Below are positions 44,295-55,533 of a stretch of DNA of 64,000 nt, piece after piece. Under the pieces are notes generated by a model. The model was not told the DNA's origin and made no database searches. It saw only the letters and a list, made by a program, of their open reading frames with translations. A program made the translations under genes and the position numbers. Numbering within the stretch: the first letter of the stretch is position 1; every line of letters starts with the position of its first letter. The DNA is from an uncultured cyanobacterium (GTDB taxonomy: Bacteria; Cyanobacteriota; Cyanobacteriia; Thermostichales; Thermostichaceae), in contig CALFBB010000010.1 of the NCBI GenBank assembly GCA_937944885.1, forward strand, positions 1 through 64,000. Reading direction: 5' to 3'.

Positions 44295-44816
44295 AGGCTG
44301 GCTCCGATAGGGCAAACTGAGGACACCTAAGACCAAGCTTCTTTCCATAAGCCAGTAGCAACGCGCCAAGACTACCTGCGCCGCTCTTAACCCTGACTTG
44401 TGTAGCCAGGTGTTTCTGACAACACATTACCGTTTACCTCAGGTATCTGAAGTAAAGACGAGGTTATGCTTAAGTTAAGCTTGATTAAATCTCCTCAGCT
44501 CCGCCAAGCAGGGTAGACAGCCTAGCACCAGTCTGCGAGGCCCACAATGCCGATGTCACGCCGCCGGGAAGAATCTGGCTGTTGGCCAGGAACTGCTTGG
44601 GGTAGCCTCCCAGTTCGGCCATTAGAGTCCTTGAGCCTAGGGCTTGCGAGGAAAATCGCTGAAACGACCTATCTGCGTTGAGCCGCTCGACACCTTGCTG
44701 CATAAGGGTTTCAGGCCTCTCAGACCCCTCCTCAAGCTCCCATTTTTGCCAAGTTGGCCGACCCCCTCGCAAATGGCTCTTGCATCCCTTGCCCTGACTG
44801 GGTTTTAATGGACGCT

Positions 44817-45231
44817 GTCCTCACTCTGTGGGGATCCCTATAAGTTGGAAACCGAGATCTTGATCCGATTCCAACAGAGCCTGTTTAAGTCCTCACTCTG
44901 TGGGGATCCCTATAAGTTGGAAACCCCCTCTTGGTTGGGCGGAATCAGCCACCGTGTTATGTCCCCACTCTGTGGGGATCCTATAAATTGGAAACTTAAG
45001 GAACTGCTCAACCACCCGCGGCCAGAGACGCGGGTCCCCACTCTATGGGGATCTCTATAAGTCTCTATAAGTTGGAAACAAGAGAAAGCAGGAGCAGAAA
45101 GGGTGAAGTGAGAAATAGACGTCCCCACTCTGTGGGGATTTCTATAAATTGGAAACCTTTCTCTGCCAACAGACTGTGCGAACACAGTCTCGGAAGTCCC
45201 CAATCTTTGGGGATCCCTATAAATTGGAAAA
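44817..45231 (+). CRISPR. Small degenerate CRISPR array: 6 repeats, 5 spacers (36, 36, 38, 41, 39 nt)
   Basis: Repeat GTCCCCACTCTGTGGGGATCCCTATAAATTGGAAAC (36 nt). Units at 44817-44852, 44889-44924, 44961-44995, 45034-45079 (10-nt internal duplication), 45121-45156, 45196-45231; unique spacers. Confidence 0.88.
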
Positions 45232-45253
45232 AAATTGGAAAGAAGAAATAGAA

Positions 45254-45327
45254 TCGGAGCGAAAGGATTTGAACCTTCGACCCCCACTACCCCAAAGTGG
45301 TGCGCTACCAAGCTGCGCTACGCCCCG
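45254..45327 (-). tRNA. tRNA-Pro(GGG)
   Basis: Minus strand CGGGGCGTAGCGCAGCTTGGTAGCGCACCACTTTGGGGTAGTGGGGGTCGAAGGTTCAAATCCTTTCGCTCCGA; acceptor, D, anticodon (CCACT-TTGGGGT-AGTGG) and T arms all fold. Confidence 0.93.
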
Positions 45328-45525
45328 ACGCACTCAACAAGAGAGAAAACTCTAGGAGTGCTTTGCTAGTGTAGCATTAGATCCCGGCAGGCGTTAACCC
45401 CAGATTGCGGGATCCCCTGGGGAACATGCTAGCTTAGTTGAACTGTTCAAAAATCACACGCCTGAACCATCGGGTGTCCTTGACCGGGATCCGTTCAGGC
45501 GGAGGCTAACCCGCAGGAGATTCAC

Positions 45526-46326
45526 ATGAGCGTAGTCAGTTTGCCTCAGCTATTGGAGGCAGGTGTTCACTTTGGCCACAAAGCCAGCCGTTGGAACCCC
45601 AAGATGCGGCCTTACATCTTTACAGAACGCAATGGCATCCACATCATTGACTTGGTGCAGACGGCCCGTTACCTTAACGAAGCTTACGAGTATGTGCGAG
45701 ATGCCGCCGACAAGGGGTGGCGCTTCCTATTTATCGGTACCAAGCGACAAGCAGCCGGGATCATCGCCCAAGAGGCACGTCGCTGTGGTAGCTACTTCGT
45801 TAACCAGCGTTGGCTGGGCGGCATGTTGACCAACTGGGCTACCATCAGAACCCGCATCGACCGTCTTAAAGAGATTGAAGAGATGCAGAGCAGCGGCACG
45901 ATGGATCGCTTGCCCAAACAAGAATCGGCTCGGCTAAAGCGGGAACTGGCCAAGCTGGAAAAATACTTAGGCGGCATCAAAACCATGCGCAGGCTGCCGG
46001 ATGCGGTGATCATTGTGGATCAACGGCGGGAAGCCAACGCGGTACAGGAATGTATCAAGCTTAACATCCCGATCATCTCCTTACTAGACACCAACTGCGA
46101 TCCGGATCTGAGCGATGTCTTTATCCCTTCCAATGATGATGCCATTCGTGCCATCAAGCTGATCGTGGGTAAGCTAGCCGATGCCATCTACGAAGGGCGA
46201 CACGGGCAGCTCGACACCAGCGAAGAAGAGGACTATGACTACGAAGGTGCTATGGATCTCGATGATGATGGTTTAGAGGATCTGGATGAAGATGAAGAAG
46301 GAGACTCAGACGAGGAGATAGAGTAG
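45526..46326 (+). CDS. rpsB: Ribosomal protein S2 with acidic C-terminal tail
   Basis: [41 protein letters not shown]; tail [34 protein letters not shown]. Confidence 0.98.
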   Translation: MSVVSLPQLLEAGVHFGHKASRWNPKMRPYIFTERNGIHIIDLVQTARYLNEAYEYVRDAADKGWRFLFIGTKRQAAGIIAQEARRCGSYFVNQRWLGGMLTNWATIRTRIDRLKEIEEMQSSGTMDRLPKQESARLKRELAKLEKYLGGIKTMRRLPDAVIIVDQRREANAVQECIKLNIPIISLLDTNCDPDLSDVFIPSNDDAIRAIKLIVGKLADAIYEGRHGQLDTSEEEDYDYEGAMDLDDDGLEDLDEDEEGDSDEEIE

Positions 46327-46485
46327 GCCCTAGGCAGGGATCCCATGGATTTCCCTGCCTGCTTCTTACCCTCAAGCCTGTATCCTTAAGGCATGTAGGT
46401 TTTTAGGTTCTAGCACTTATCCCTGACTTTTCATTCGGCTTGGCTGTCACCCCTTGTTGTACGCTGTGAGACTTGAGGAACCCTC

Positions 46486-47301
<816 letters not shown>

Positions 47302-47305
47302 ACCC

Positions 47306-48115
47306 ATGTTGGAGTTGCACTGCCACACCACCTGTTCTGATGGATCCCTGAGTCCATCACAATTGGTGGAGGCAGCCGCTCGTGCCGGTGTGAAAGCCCT
47401 GGCTATTTCCGATCACGACACTCTCGCCGGTTGGGATGAAGCGGTAGCGGCAGGATCCCGTTGGGGCGTTGAGATTATCCCGGCAGTGGAGTTAAGTACC
47501 GTTTGGCAGGGGCGGTCCTTACACCTGTTGGGGTTTTATCCCCGACCAGAGCAGCTCACCCCTCCTCTAGAAGAACGTCGCCAGGGGCGGATCCGACGCG
47601 CCGAGGCCATGGTGCAGCGCTTGGCAGAACTGGGTTATCCGATTCCTATGCCCAGCACCCATCTGATCCCCGGTCGGCCCCATTTGGCGCAAGCTTTGGT
47701 GAGAGCGGGTCATGTGCGTGATACCCGCGAGGCCTTTGAGCGCTTTCTGAGGGATGATGGGCCGGCTTTTGTGCCCTACGAGAAGTTCAGCGCCCTAGAG
47801 GGGATCCAACTGTTGCGTGCCTGTGGAGCGGTGCCGGTGTGGGCACATCCGGGACTCTTTCAGGGAGATACTCTGGAGAATACGTTTGCGGCCCTGTTGG
47901 GAGCGGGGTTGATGGGTCTAGAGGTTTATCATCCGGAGCACAGTGGGCGACAGAAACGGCAGCTGTTGAAACTGGCCCAGAAGCACAACTTGGTGGTAAC
48001 CGGAGGCAGCGACTATCACGGGCCAAATCAAGCCGGGTTTCATCTGAATATGATGAACCTGAGCTTAGATCTGCTGGATGCTCTGAAAGCGGCCCACGCC
48101 CGTCTGTCTGCTTAG
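47306..48115 (+). CDS. PHP-domain metal-dependent phosphoesterase
   Basis: ELHCHTTCSDGSLSPSQLVEAAARAGVKALAISDHDTLAG...VVTGGSDYHGPN. Confidence 0.93.
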   Translation: MLELHCHTTCSDGSLSPSQLVEAAARAGVKALAISDHDTLAGWDEAVAAGSRWGVEIIPAVELSTVWQGRSLHLLGFYPRPEQLTPPLEERRQGRIRRAEAMVQRLAELGYPIPMPSTHLIPGRPHLAQALVRAGHVRDTREAFERFLRDDGPAFVPYEKFSALEGIQLLRACGAVPVWAHPGLFQGDTLENTFAALLGAGLMGLEVYHPEHSGRQKRQLLKLAQKHNLVVTGGSDYHGPNQAGFHLNMMNLSLDLLDALKAAHARLSA

Positions 48116-48197
48116 TGGACTTTTCCGGTACTAATTAATCTTGGCAGGGTTAACTCGAACACGCTAAGGTAACAGGCGGCCTTTTGGGATCCCGGGC

Positions 48198-49604
48198 ATG
48201 AGCTACGTCCTCCGCAATGCGCTAATTCCCACGAGCACAGGTTACGAGACCAGGGATGTACACATTGAAGGGGAGCAAATTGCAGAGATTGGCCCTAGCT
48301 TGGCCGTAACCGGCACCGAAGTGGATGCCCGCGATAAGCTGCTTCTGCCGGGTTTTGTCAATGCCCATACCCATTCCTCAGAGATGTGGCAACGGGGGAT
48401 CATCCCTCCCTACCCTTTGGAGCTGTGGCTGGCCCAACTGCAGGAATATTCACCCTTGGACACCGAGAAAGTCTATCTGAGTGCTTTGGGTACTGCCGTG
48501 GAAACCCTGCTCACAGGTGGTACCTCAGTGGTGGATCACTTGGTGTTGATCCCGGGGCAAGAGCTGGCCACCATTGCAGCAGCCGTCCGTGCCTACCGAG
48601 AAAGTGGCATCCGCGCCTTTATTGGCCCACTGATTCAGGACCAAGCCCTATCGGCAGGGGTACCGAGTGGGGGAAGCGCAACCTTGCAGCAGGAGGCTTA
48701 CCCTCTCACCACTGCAGAAGTCTTGGGGATTGTAGAAGAGGCAGTGCGGCAATTCCACCGACCAGAAGAGGGAATTACCTTGATGGTGGCCCCGACCGGG
48801 ATCCAACTGTGCTCTGATGATCTGTTTAGGGGCTGTGTGGAGCTGAGCCAAAAGTACAACCTACCCCGGCATTCCCATCTGTTGGAAACCCGTGCCCAAC
48901 AAATGCTGGCCCAAGAAAAATATGGCTGCAGTGCCGTTGAACATTTGCAACGGATCGGCTACCTGGACAACAAAACCTCCTTGGCCCATTGTGTTTGGCT
49001 GACGGATGCGGATATCGAGATTTTGGCTCAGACAGGCTCCACCGTTGTCCACAACCCTTTAAGCAACCTACGTCTGGGTAGCGGCATTGCCCCGATCTTG
49101 AAATATCGGCGGGCAGGGGTGAATGTGTCTTTTGGCTGTGATGGAGCTGCCAGCAACGACTCTCAGGATCTTCTGGAAGCCATCAAGATCGGCAGTATCC
49201 TGCACAATGTCACGGACTTAGATTACCGCCACTGGATGACTCCTCGCGAGAGTGTAGAGATGGCGGCACGGGGTGGGGCTAAAGGTCTGGGCATGGCGGA
49301 GCAATTTGGATCCCTGGCGGTAGGGATGCAAGCGGATTTGGTGCTCTATGATCTCACCCAGCTGTCGCTGCTACCCCGTACGGATCCCATCGGGCTTTTG
49401 GTTTGGGGTCGCCCTACTCAGGTGGTGGATAGGGTTTGGGTGCGCGGCCGGCAAGTGGTTGCAGCGGGAACTGTAACCACGGTGGATGTCAATAAACTCC
49501 GACGGGATCTCTTTGCCCACAGCCACTGGGATCCCTTGCGTAAGTCGAAGCAGGTCAAGCAACTGGAAGCCCACTATCGCCGGGTTATGGGGTTGCCAGA
49601 ATAG
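48198..49604 (+). CDS. Amidohydrolase (TrzA/AtzB, S-adenosylhomocysteine/guanine deaminase-like)
   Basis: LLLPGFVNAHTHSSEMWQRG, ...SLAHCVWLTDADIEILAQTGSTVVHNPLSNLRLGSGIAPI, GCDGAASNDSQDLLEAIK. Confidence 0.93.
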   Translation: MSYVLRNALIPTSTGYETRDVHIEGEQIAEIGPSLAVTGTEVDARDKLLLPGFVNAHTHSSEMWQRGIIPPYPLELWLAQLQEYSPLDTEKVYLSALGTAVETLLTGGTSVVDHLVLIPGQELATIAAAVRAYRESGIRAFIGPLIQDQALSAGVPSGGSATLQQEAYPLTTAEVLGIVEEAVRQFHRPEEGITLMVAPTGIQLCSDDLFRGCVELSQKYNLPRHSHLLETRAQQMLAQEKYGCSAVEHLQRIGYLDNKTSLAHCVWLTDADIEILAQTGSTVVHNPLSNLRLGSGIAPILKYRRAGVNVSFGCDGAASNDSQDLLEAIKIGSILHNVTDLDYRHWMTPRESVEMAARGGAKGLGMAEQFGSLAVGMQADLVLYDLTQLSLLPRTDPIGLLVWGRPTQVVDRVWVRGRQVVAAGTVTTVDVNKLRRDLFAHSHWDPLRKSKQVKQLEAHYRRVMGLPE

Positions 49605-49629
49605 CCTAAGCAGCAGGAGGGATCCCCTA

Positions 49630-50643
49630 TTGAGGGAAGTAGAGCCATCCCAAGTCACAGAGCAAGTGAAACAGCAAGCCCTTGCCCTTGGCTTTGACAA
49701 AGTTGGTGTTGCCAGTGTGACGGATCCCCCGGATTTACAGGGCTTGCGCACCTGGCTAGCCGAGGGCATGGCTGCCGATATGGACTGGATGCAGGATCCA
49801 CGGCGAGAGAATGTGGAGTTGGTGCTGCCAGGTGTCCAATCGGTGATCTGTGTGGCCGTGAATTACTACACCCCGGTTCAGCACAGCTCGGATCCCGGCC
49901 ATGGCAAGCTCTCTCGCTACGCTTGGGGACGGGATTACCACCGTGTTTTGGGGCGACGGCTAAAGCAGCTCCACCTGTGGCTGCAGAGTCAATTTCCAGA
50001 CTACACTGGCCGCTTTTATGTGGATACCGGCCCGGTGATGGAAAAACCCTGGGCTATGCAGGCAGGTCTGGGGTGGATCGGCAAAAATAGCCTTCTACTC
50101 ACTCGTGAGTACGGCTCCTGGGTCTTCTTGGGGGTGTTGCTCACCACCTTGCCGTTGCTACCGGATCGACCCCACTCTTTCCACTGCGGTACTTGTACCC
50201 GTTGCTTGGCTGCTTGCCCCACCCAGGCAATCGTTAGGCCAGGACTTGTGGATGCCCGTCGGTGTATTGCCTATCACACCCTGGAAAGCCATGCCGAAGG
50301 GATCCCCTGCGAAATTGCCCAGCACCTGAACAATTGGGTGGCCGGCTGCGACATTTGCCAGGATGTTTGCCCCTGGAACCAGCGCTTTGCTCAGCCCACG
50401 TGGATCCCAGATTTTCAGCCTTACCCCTGGAATAGAGCTCCCGACCTAAAGGAACTGGCCCACATCGGTGAAGCAGACTTTAACCAGCGATTTCCGGCTT
50501 CTGCTCTGCGTAGGCTCAAGGCCAAACGACTGCGGCGCAACGCCCGGGCTGCTCTAGAGAATGCACCTGAGAATGCACCTGAGAATACCCCTGCCTCGAA
50601 TACAGAGGGGGTTAACCCTGAAAACTCTGTTCCGCTCACGTGA
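49630..50643 (+). CDS. queG: Epoxyqueuosine reductase (start chosen at TTG 49630)
   Basis: MEKPWAMQAGLGWIGKNSLLLTREYGSWVFLGVLLT, HCGTCTRCLAACPTQAI, CDICQDVCPWNQRF; AGGAGGG upstream. Confidence 0.94.
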   Translation: MREVEPSQVTEQVKQQALALGFDKVGVASVTDPPDLQGLRTWLAEGMAADMDWMQDPRRENVELVLPGVQSVICVAVNYYTPVQHSSDPGHGKLSRYAWGRDYHRVLGRRLKQLHLWLQSQFPDYTGRFYVDTGPVMEKPWAMQAGLGWIGKNSLLLTREYGSWVFLGVLLTTLPLLPDRPHSFHCGTCTRCLAACPTQAIVRPGLVDARRCIAYHTLESHAEGIPCEIAQHLNNWVAGCDICQDVCPWNQRFAQPTWIPDFQPYPWNRAPDLKELAHIGEADFNQRFPASALRRLKAKRLRRNARAALENAPENAPENTPASNTEGVNPENSVPLT

Positions 50644-50788
50644 ACAGCAGAAAATTCCCTCTACAGCAGTAAAGGGCGGGTCGATTTGACCTGTAAACCT
50701 TCACCCAGGACCAAACCGGCGATACCTTGATGAAGAATTGGGGGATGAAAGAGAAAAGGAATGAGTGGAAAAATAGAAACCAGGATCC

Positions 50789-52060
50789 CTAGGTGGAGCG
50801 CAGTTGCACCGGCATAACCAAGTAACACAAGCGCATTGCTCCAATCGGCCTCCAAATGGCAGGTTGTACCGCACCGTTGAGATCCAAGCTCACCTGCTGA
50901 GTGTGAAATACCTTGAGAGCATCGAGTAAATAACGCACGTTAAAAGCCAGCTCCAGATCCGGTCCCGACATTTGGATCGGCAGAGACTCTTGGCCACTCC
51001 CCACATCGGGAGCTTCGGTGCTGATCTGAAGGGTCTGGGCTGCTGCAGAAAGCTGGAACTTGACGATATCATTCTTCTGAGCAGCAAACACGCCCACCCG
51101 CTCTAGCGACTCTATCAAGGGCCGACGCTCTAGGGTCACTTGTCGCTCAAATTGGGTGGGAATCAGGCGTCTATAATCAGGATATTGCCCCTCCAAGAGC
51201 CGGCTGATGATTAAATGACGTTCGAGGCTAAACTGCACCTGGGACCGGTCAAAGCGCAGCTGCACGGTCTCGGCCACTTGGTTGCTGAGAATCCGCTCCA
51301 ACTCTCGCAAAGTACGGGCGGGAACCGTGAATTCTAAGCCCCGTCCCGGAAACTCACTCAGACTTTCATCTCCAGCGCGGAGCATCATCAGCTCAGTCTG
51401 CACCGTAGCCAAACGATGCCCATCCGTAGCCGCAAACTCCAACAATGGGGGATCCCCCGGTAAGAGTTTGACGTGTACCCCTGTCAGCACCTGCTTGGTG
51501 TCATCCCCAGAGGCAGCAAAGAGGGTTTGGCTAATCCCCTGCAACAGGCTCTCAATGTTCAGCTCCAAAGTTTGTGCTGCTCCATCCCCAGCACCTACCT
51601 CAGGAAAGGTAGGGTAGTCCTCAGCAGACAATCCCCGTACCTGGTACTGACCAACTGTCGAAATCAAGGTCACGGGAGCATCCTCTCGTGGCTGACTCAG
51701 GGTAACCTTGCCCCCGGGCAGGCGGCTGACAATGTCGCCAAGTAGCCTGGCCGGTAGGGTGGTACGGCCGGTGACCTCCACCTGAGCATCAAACTCACTG
51801 CGGATACCCAAGCTTAGGTCAAAGGCAGTTAGGGCCACTCGTTGCCTGTCTGCATCCGCTTCCAGCAGCACATTGGCCAAAACCGGCATGGACGGACGAC
51901 TGGCCACAGCCCGACCCACCAATCCCAGGTGCTGACTGAGATCCGCTTGCTCACAGGTCAGGTTCAAAGAGAAAGAGCGGGCGGAATCCCCTCCCGAACC
52001 TGCACCAAAGCGGCTCTGAGACACATCAGCGTTGTCTGTCAGGCTTTGGGCTTGCACCAT
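50789..52060 (-). CDS. dnaN: DNA polymerase III beta sliding clamp
   Basis: LSQHLGLVGRAVASRPSMPVLANVLLEADADRQRVALTAFDLSLGIR...LNGAVQPAIWRPIG...LCYLVMPVQLRS. Confidence 0.96.
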   Translation of the reverse strand: MVQAQSLTDNADVSQSRFGAGSGGDSARSFSLNLTCEQADLSQHLGLVGRAVASRPSMPVLANVLLEADADRQRVALTAFDLSLGIRSEFDAQVEVTGRTTLPARLLGDIVSRLPGGKVTLSQPREDAPVTLISTVGQYQVRGLSAEDYPTFPEVGAGDGAAQTLELNIESLLQGISQTLFAASGDDTKQVLTGVHVKLLPGDPPLLEFAATDGHRLATVQTELMMLRAGDESLSEFPGRGLEFTVPARTLRELERILSNQVAETVQLRFDRSQVQFSLERHLIISRLLEGQYPDYRRLIPTQFERQVTLERRPLIESLERVGVFAAQKNDIVKFQLSAAAQTLQISTEAPDVGSGQESLPIQMSGPDLELAFNVRYLLDALKVFHTQQVSLDLNGAVQPAIWRPIGAMRLCYLVMPVQLRST

Positions 52061-52194
52061 GACGAGCACTTGAGGACTGAATATGCACATCCTACACCGA
52101 TCGGCCCGCTTCGGATCCCTAACCCTGGCAGTAACTTCAATCGCGCGTGAGAAGTTTAAAATCTCGATCCCTACTCTATCTAAAAATTTTGATC

Positions 52195-52558
52195 TAGTAG
52201 TAGTAGGGGCTGTGGAAACTGTGGAAAGTGATCCTCAACACCTTGTGCCACAAGCTTTTGACCTTATTCCCCACCTGTGGAAAAAATGTGGAAAACTAGC
52301 CTAGTTTTCCACAGAGTATTTATACCTGTTAATAACTTAGGGGGTTTTTCCACAGGTTTTCCACAGGTTTTTGGGGTTTTTCCACAGGTTTTCCACAGGT
52401 TTTTGGGGTGGAAATGTTGCTATTTCCTGACAAATTCACAAAACTTAACACACAATCAGTGTTAGATCCCCTAACCTGGTGAATCCTCCCTCTAGATGTG
52501 GTCAGAGATTTCATCGTGGTTTGGGCGAGCCACGATGGATTTCCACAGGTTTTCCACA
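52195..52558. other. Replication origin (oriC) candidate: DnaA-box cluster plus DnaA-trio
   Basis: Perfect TTTTCCACA (either strand) at 52276-, 52287-, 52305+, 52346+, 52357+, 52378+, 52389+, 52550+; one-mismatch copies at 52211-, 52220-, 52539+; TAGTAGTAGTAG at 52195-52206; located between dnaA and dnaN. Confidence 0.88.
52346..52409 (+). repeat. Two tandem 32-bp units, each with a DnaA-box pair
   Basis: TTTTCCACAGGTTTTCCACAGGTTTTTGGGGT repeated twice. Confidence 0.9.
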
Positions 52559-52950
52559 GGCTGTGAAAGAAAGTTTCGCAGTGGTGTTTTTCTTTGCTGG
52601 GTTAGCAATAGTCATTCGCGCAGGAGGGGAACATGGATGGGTTGGTCCTGGCATTGCTTAGCTTTAGAGGGGGAGTAGACTGCCGGTAGGGCAAGCAGGG
52701 ATGCTAGAGCGATGGTAGGTTGTCTGCCTTGATCTGTCCCTTGCGACAGCGGTGGGTATCACCATGGCTGCAGGGTTCGAGATGGTGTAGCACCAACTAA
52801 CTCGGTCTACTCAAGCAGGTCTGCGGTGGGGTGCACTGTGGAGGTTCAACTCAAATGCTTCTATCAAATGCTTCTAGAGAGGTTCTGGTGAGGAGTGGAA
52901 TTGCTCACTCCAGCCGAGGCGCTGTGAACAGAGAACCTCTTGCTATCTGC

Positions 52951-54375
52951 TTAGCGTTGGCAGGATGAGCCTCCGGCGTTGGACAGGGAGATAAACCGTA
53001 GCCGTTCTGCCAGGTTTTGCAGTTGTCGTTCAAATTGCAAGCTTTCCCGTTGCAACTGGGCCACCTTCTCGCAACTGTAGAGAACAGTGGTGTGATCTTT
53101 ACCGCCAAAGTAATCACCGATTTTGGGCAAGCTGAGGTTGGCGTGGTGACGCATGAGAAACATTGCAATTTGGCGAGCTTGGCTAATCTCTCGTTTGCGG
53201 GAGGTTCCTAGTAAACTCTCGCGGTCGATGCCAAACTCTTCACAAACCACTTTGACCACCATATCGGCCGTGATCTCTTTCGGTTCTGTGGGTGGGTTAA
53301 GGATTGGCTGAATGGTCTCTACACTCATCGGTAGGCCGGAGATAGAGACATAGGCTACAGCTCGGATCAAAGCCCCTTCCAACTCACGGATGTTGCTGGT
53401 GTAGGTGGTGGCAATGTACTCAATCACCTCAGCAGGCAGGTTCATGCCCTCGTACTCGGCTTTTTTCTTGAGAATGGCCATGCGAGTTTCAATATCTGGG
53501 GATTGGATCTCGGCAATCAAGCCCATGGAAAACCGGGAACAAAGCCGCTCCTGCAGGCGAGGGATCAGATGGGGGGAGCGATCGGCAGCTAGGACAATTT
53601 GTTTGCCGGATTCATGCAGAGTATTAAAGGTATGAAAAAACTCTTCCTGAGTGTACTCTTTGCCCTCGATAAACTGGATATCATCCACCAGCAGCACATC
53701 TACAGCTCGGTAATGCTCCCGAAATGATTGCATACTATCCCGACGGATAGCATCGATTAAATCGTTGGTAAAGCGCTCTGTGGAAACATAAAAGATCTTG
53801 GCGTGACGATTGGCTTCCAGTTGATAGTGACCAATCGCCTGCATCAGGTGGGTTTTACCCAAACCAACTCCACCACAGAGAAAAAGAGGATTGTAGGCAC
53901 GACCAGGTTTATCGGCTACCGCCAAGGCAGCAGCGTGGGCCATGCGGTTGTTGGCGCCCACCACAAAGCGGGAGAAGGAATACTTAGGGTTGAGATCCGG
54001 CGCTCGCATCGGCAGGCTGCTCCCCACTTCCAGTCCTAAAGTGGCGGAAGTAGGTAAGTTACTGGGAGAGGGCAAGGAAATGCCGGTGGCTTGTGGTTCC
54101 TCCTCGGTTAAGGCCTGGGGGGAAACGGAGAACTCCACCTGTAAAGGGATCCCGGCTACCCGTTGCACAACCTCTGTGATGGTGGGGGCATAGTGTTTCT
54201 GCAGCCAGCCCCGTGCCCATTCACTGGGCGTACAGATGGTCAGGCGATTATCCACCAAGGATTCGGCTCGGGCCGTTTTGATCCAGGCCTCGAAGGTTGG
54301 ACGGCTAAGCTGCACCTGTAAGTGCCGCAGAGCCTCATCCCAGAGTTGATCCAGGGAGATATCCACGCAACACAC
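52951..54375 (-). CDS. dnaA: Chromosomal replication initiator DnaA (GTG at 54366 is an alternative start)
   Basis: [64 protein letters not shown]. Confidence 0.98.
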   Translation of the reverse strand: MCCVDISLDQLWDEALRHLQVQLSRPTFEAWIKTARAESLVDNRLTICTPSEWARGWLQKHYAPTITEVVQRVAGIPLQVEFSVSPQALTEEEPQATGISLPSPSNLPTSATLGLEVGSSLPMRAPDLNPKYSFSRFVVGANNRMAHAAALAVADKPGRAYNPLFLCGGVGLGKTHLMQAIGHYQLEANRHAKIFYVSTERFTNDLIDAIRRDSMQSFREHYRAVDVLLVDDIQFIEGKEYTQEEFFHTFNTLHESGKQIVLAADRSPHLIPRLQERLCSRFSMGLIAEIQSPDIETRMAILKKKAEYEGMNLPAEVIEYIATTYTSNIRELEGALIRAVAYVSISGLPMSVETIQPILNPPTEPKEITADMVVKVVCEEFGIDRESLLGTSRKREISQARQIAMFLMRHHANLSLPKIGDYFGGKDHTTVLYSCEKVAQLQRESLQFERQLQNLAERLRFISLSNAGGSSCQR

Positions 54376-54663
54376 CTAACGCGATAAGTCAATCACCCAG
54401 GGGATCCCTGGGCAGGGATTCAGGATACCTCAATTTAGCTGCTTCAGTCAGGGTGAAGGCAGACCCCCTTCCCAGCTGGCCAGAGGTACGAAGTGTCTCA
54501 ATGCCGGATGGAAAGCCACTCTGGCTAGCCTTCATCAGGTAAGCGTGTAAACTTGGGCCGTGGAGAGGGTACTGGGTTGTGTGAGGAGACGGCCCACTTG
54601 GCAGGGACAAAGGTGGTATCCGGCAGAGAAGTCAAGATTCGGGCTATCACCCTTGGTTGGCAG

Positions 54664-55533
54664 CTAGGACTGAGCCAGCTGTTGCTGAGCCGCTTGTCGC
54701 ATCACCGCGATGGGTACAGGCTTGCCTCCCAGCCACAGAGACAAAGCCTTGGCACCCTGTTGAACCAGCATTTCCAGGCCGGTGATTGGGGTGTGGCCTA
54801 GCTCGGCGGCCATGCGCAACAGCGGCGTGGGATCCGGCACATAGATCAGGTCATAGACAATTGCGCCGGTGGGCAAAAGACGCAGTTGCTCCCGGCTCAG
54901 GGGGGAGGCAGTTGGGCTGTGGGCATTGGATCCCGCTTTCATGCCAATTGGCGTGGTGTTGATCAACAGCTGGGTTTGCGCCAGATAGGGATCCAGCTCC
55001 ACCCAAGGGAGTACCTGAATCTGGGGCCAAGTCTTCTGTAGCTCGGCCAACTTCTGCGGGGAACGCCCCGCCACCCGCAGCGGCTGCAGCCCCCCTTCTA
55101 GGCATCCCTGGATCACCGCCCGTGCCGCTCCACCGGATCCCAGTACCAGAGTTGGGATCCCCTTCAGCCCCAGCGATATGAGGGGATGCAAAAAACCATC
55201 AATATCGGTATTGGTTCCCGCCCACCCACCCTCAGGCAGCCGGTACACCGTATTCACTGCTCCCACAGCGGCGGCGCGGCTATCGACATGCTGCAAGAGG
55301 GGCAGGATGGCCTGCTTGTGGGGAATGGTGACATTAAAGCCCTGCACCCCAATGACCGCCAAGCCGGCAACCGCTGTGGCCAGCCGGTCTGAGGCCACCG
55401 GAAAGGGCACGTAGCAGTAGTCTTCCCCCAGCGTAGCCAAAGCCGCATTGTGCATGGCCGGAGAGAGACTGTGGGCAACCGGATCCCCGATGAGACCGAG
55501 CAGCCGAGTTGTGCCTGAGATCCTCCCCGTCAA
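54664..55533 (-). CDS. aroE: Shikimate dehydrogenase
   Basis: LLGLIGDPVAHSLSPAMHNAAL, GFNVTIPHKQAILPLL, GTNTDIDGFLHPL, VLGSGGAARAVI. Confidence 0.96.
   Translation of the reverse strand: MTGRISGTTRLLGLIGDPVAHSLSPAMHNAALATLGEDYCYVPFPVASDRLATAVAGLAVIGVQGFNVTIPHKQAILPLLQHVDSRAAAVGAVNTVYRLPEGGWAGTNTDIDGFLHPLISLGLKGIPTLVLGSGGAARAVIQGCLEGGLQPLRVAGRSPQKLAELQKTWPQIQVLPWVELDPYLAQTQLLINTTPIGMKAGSNAHSPTASPLSREQLRLLPTGAIVYDLIYVPDPTPLLRMAAELGHTPITGLEMLVQQGAKALSLWLGGKPVPIAVMRQAAQQQLAQS

Noticed and set aside
44485-44772. 95-aa minus ORF between the Crp regulator and the CRISPR array as a cas-related gene
   Set aside because: No Cas motif visible; sequence looks non-homologous and may be non-coding leader-side DNA.
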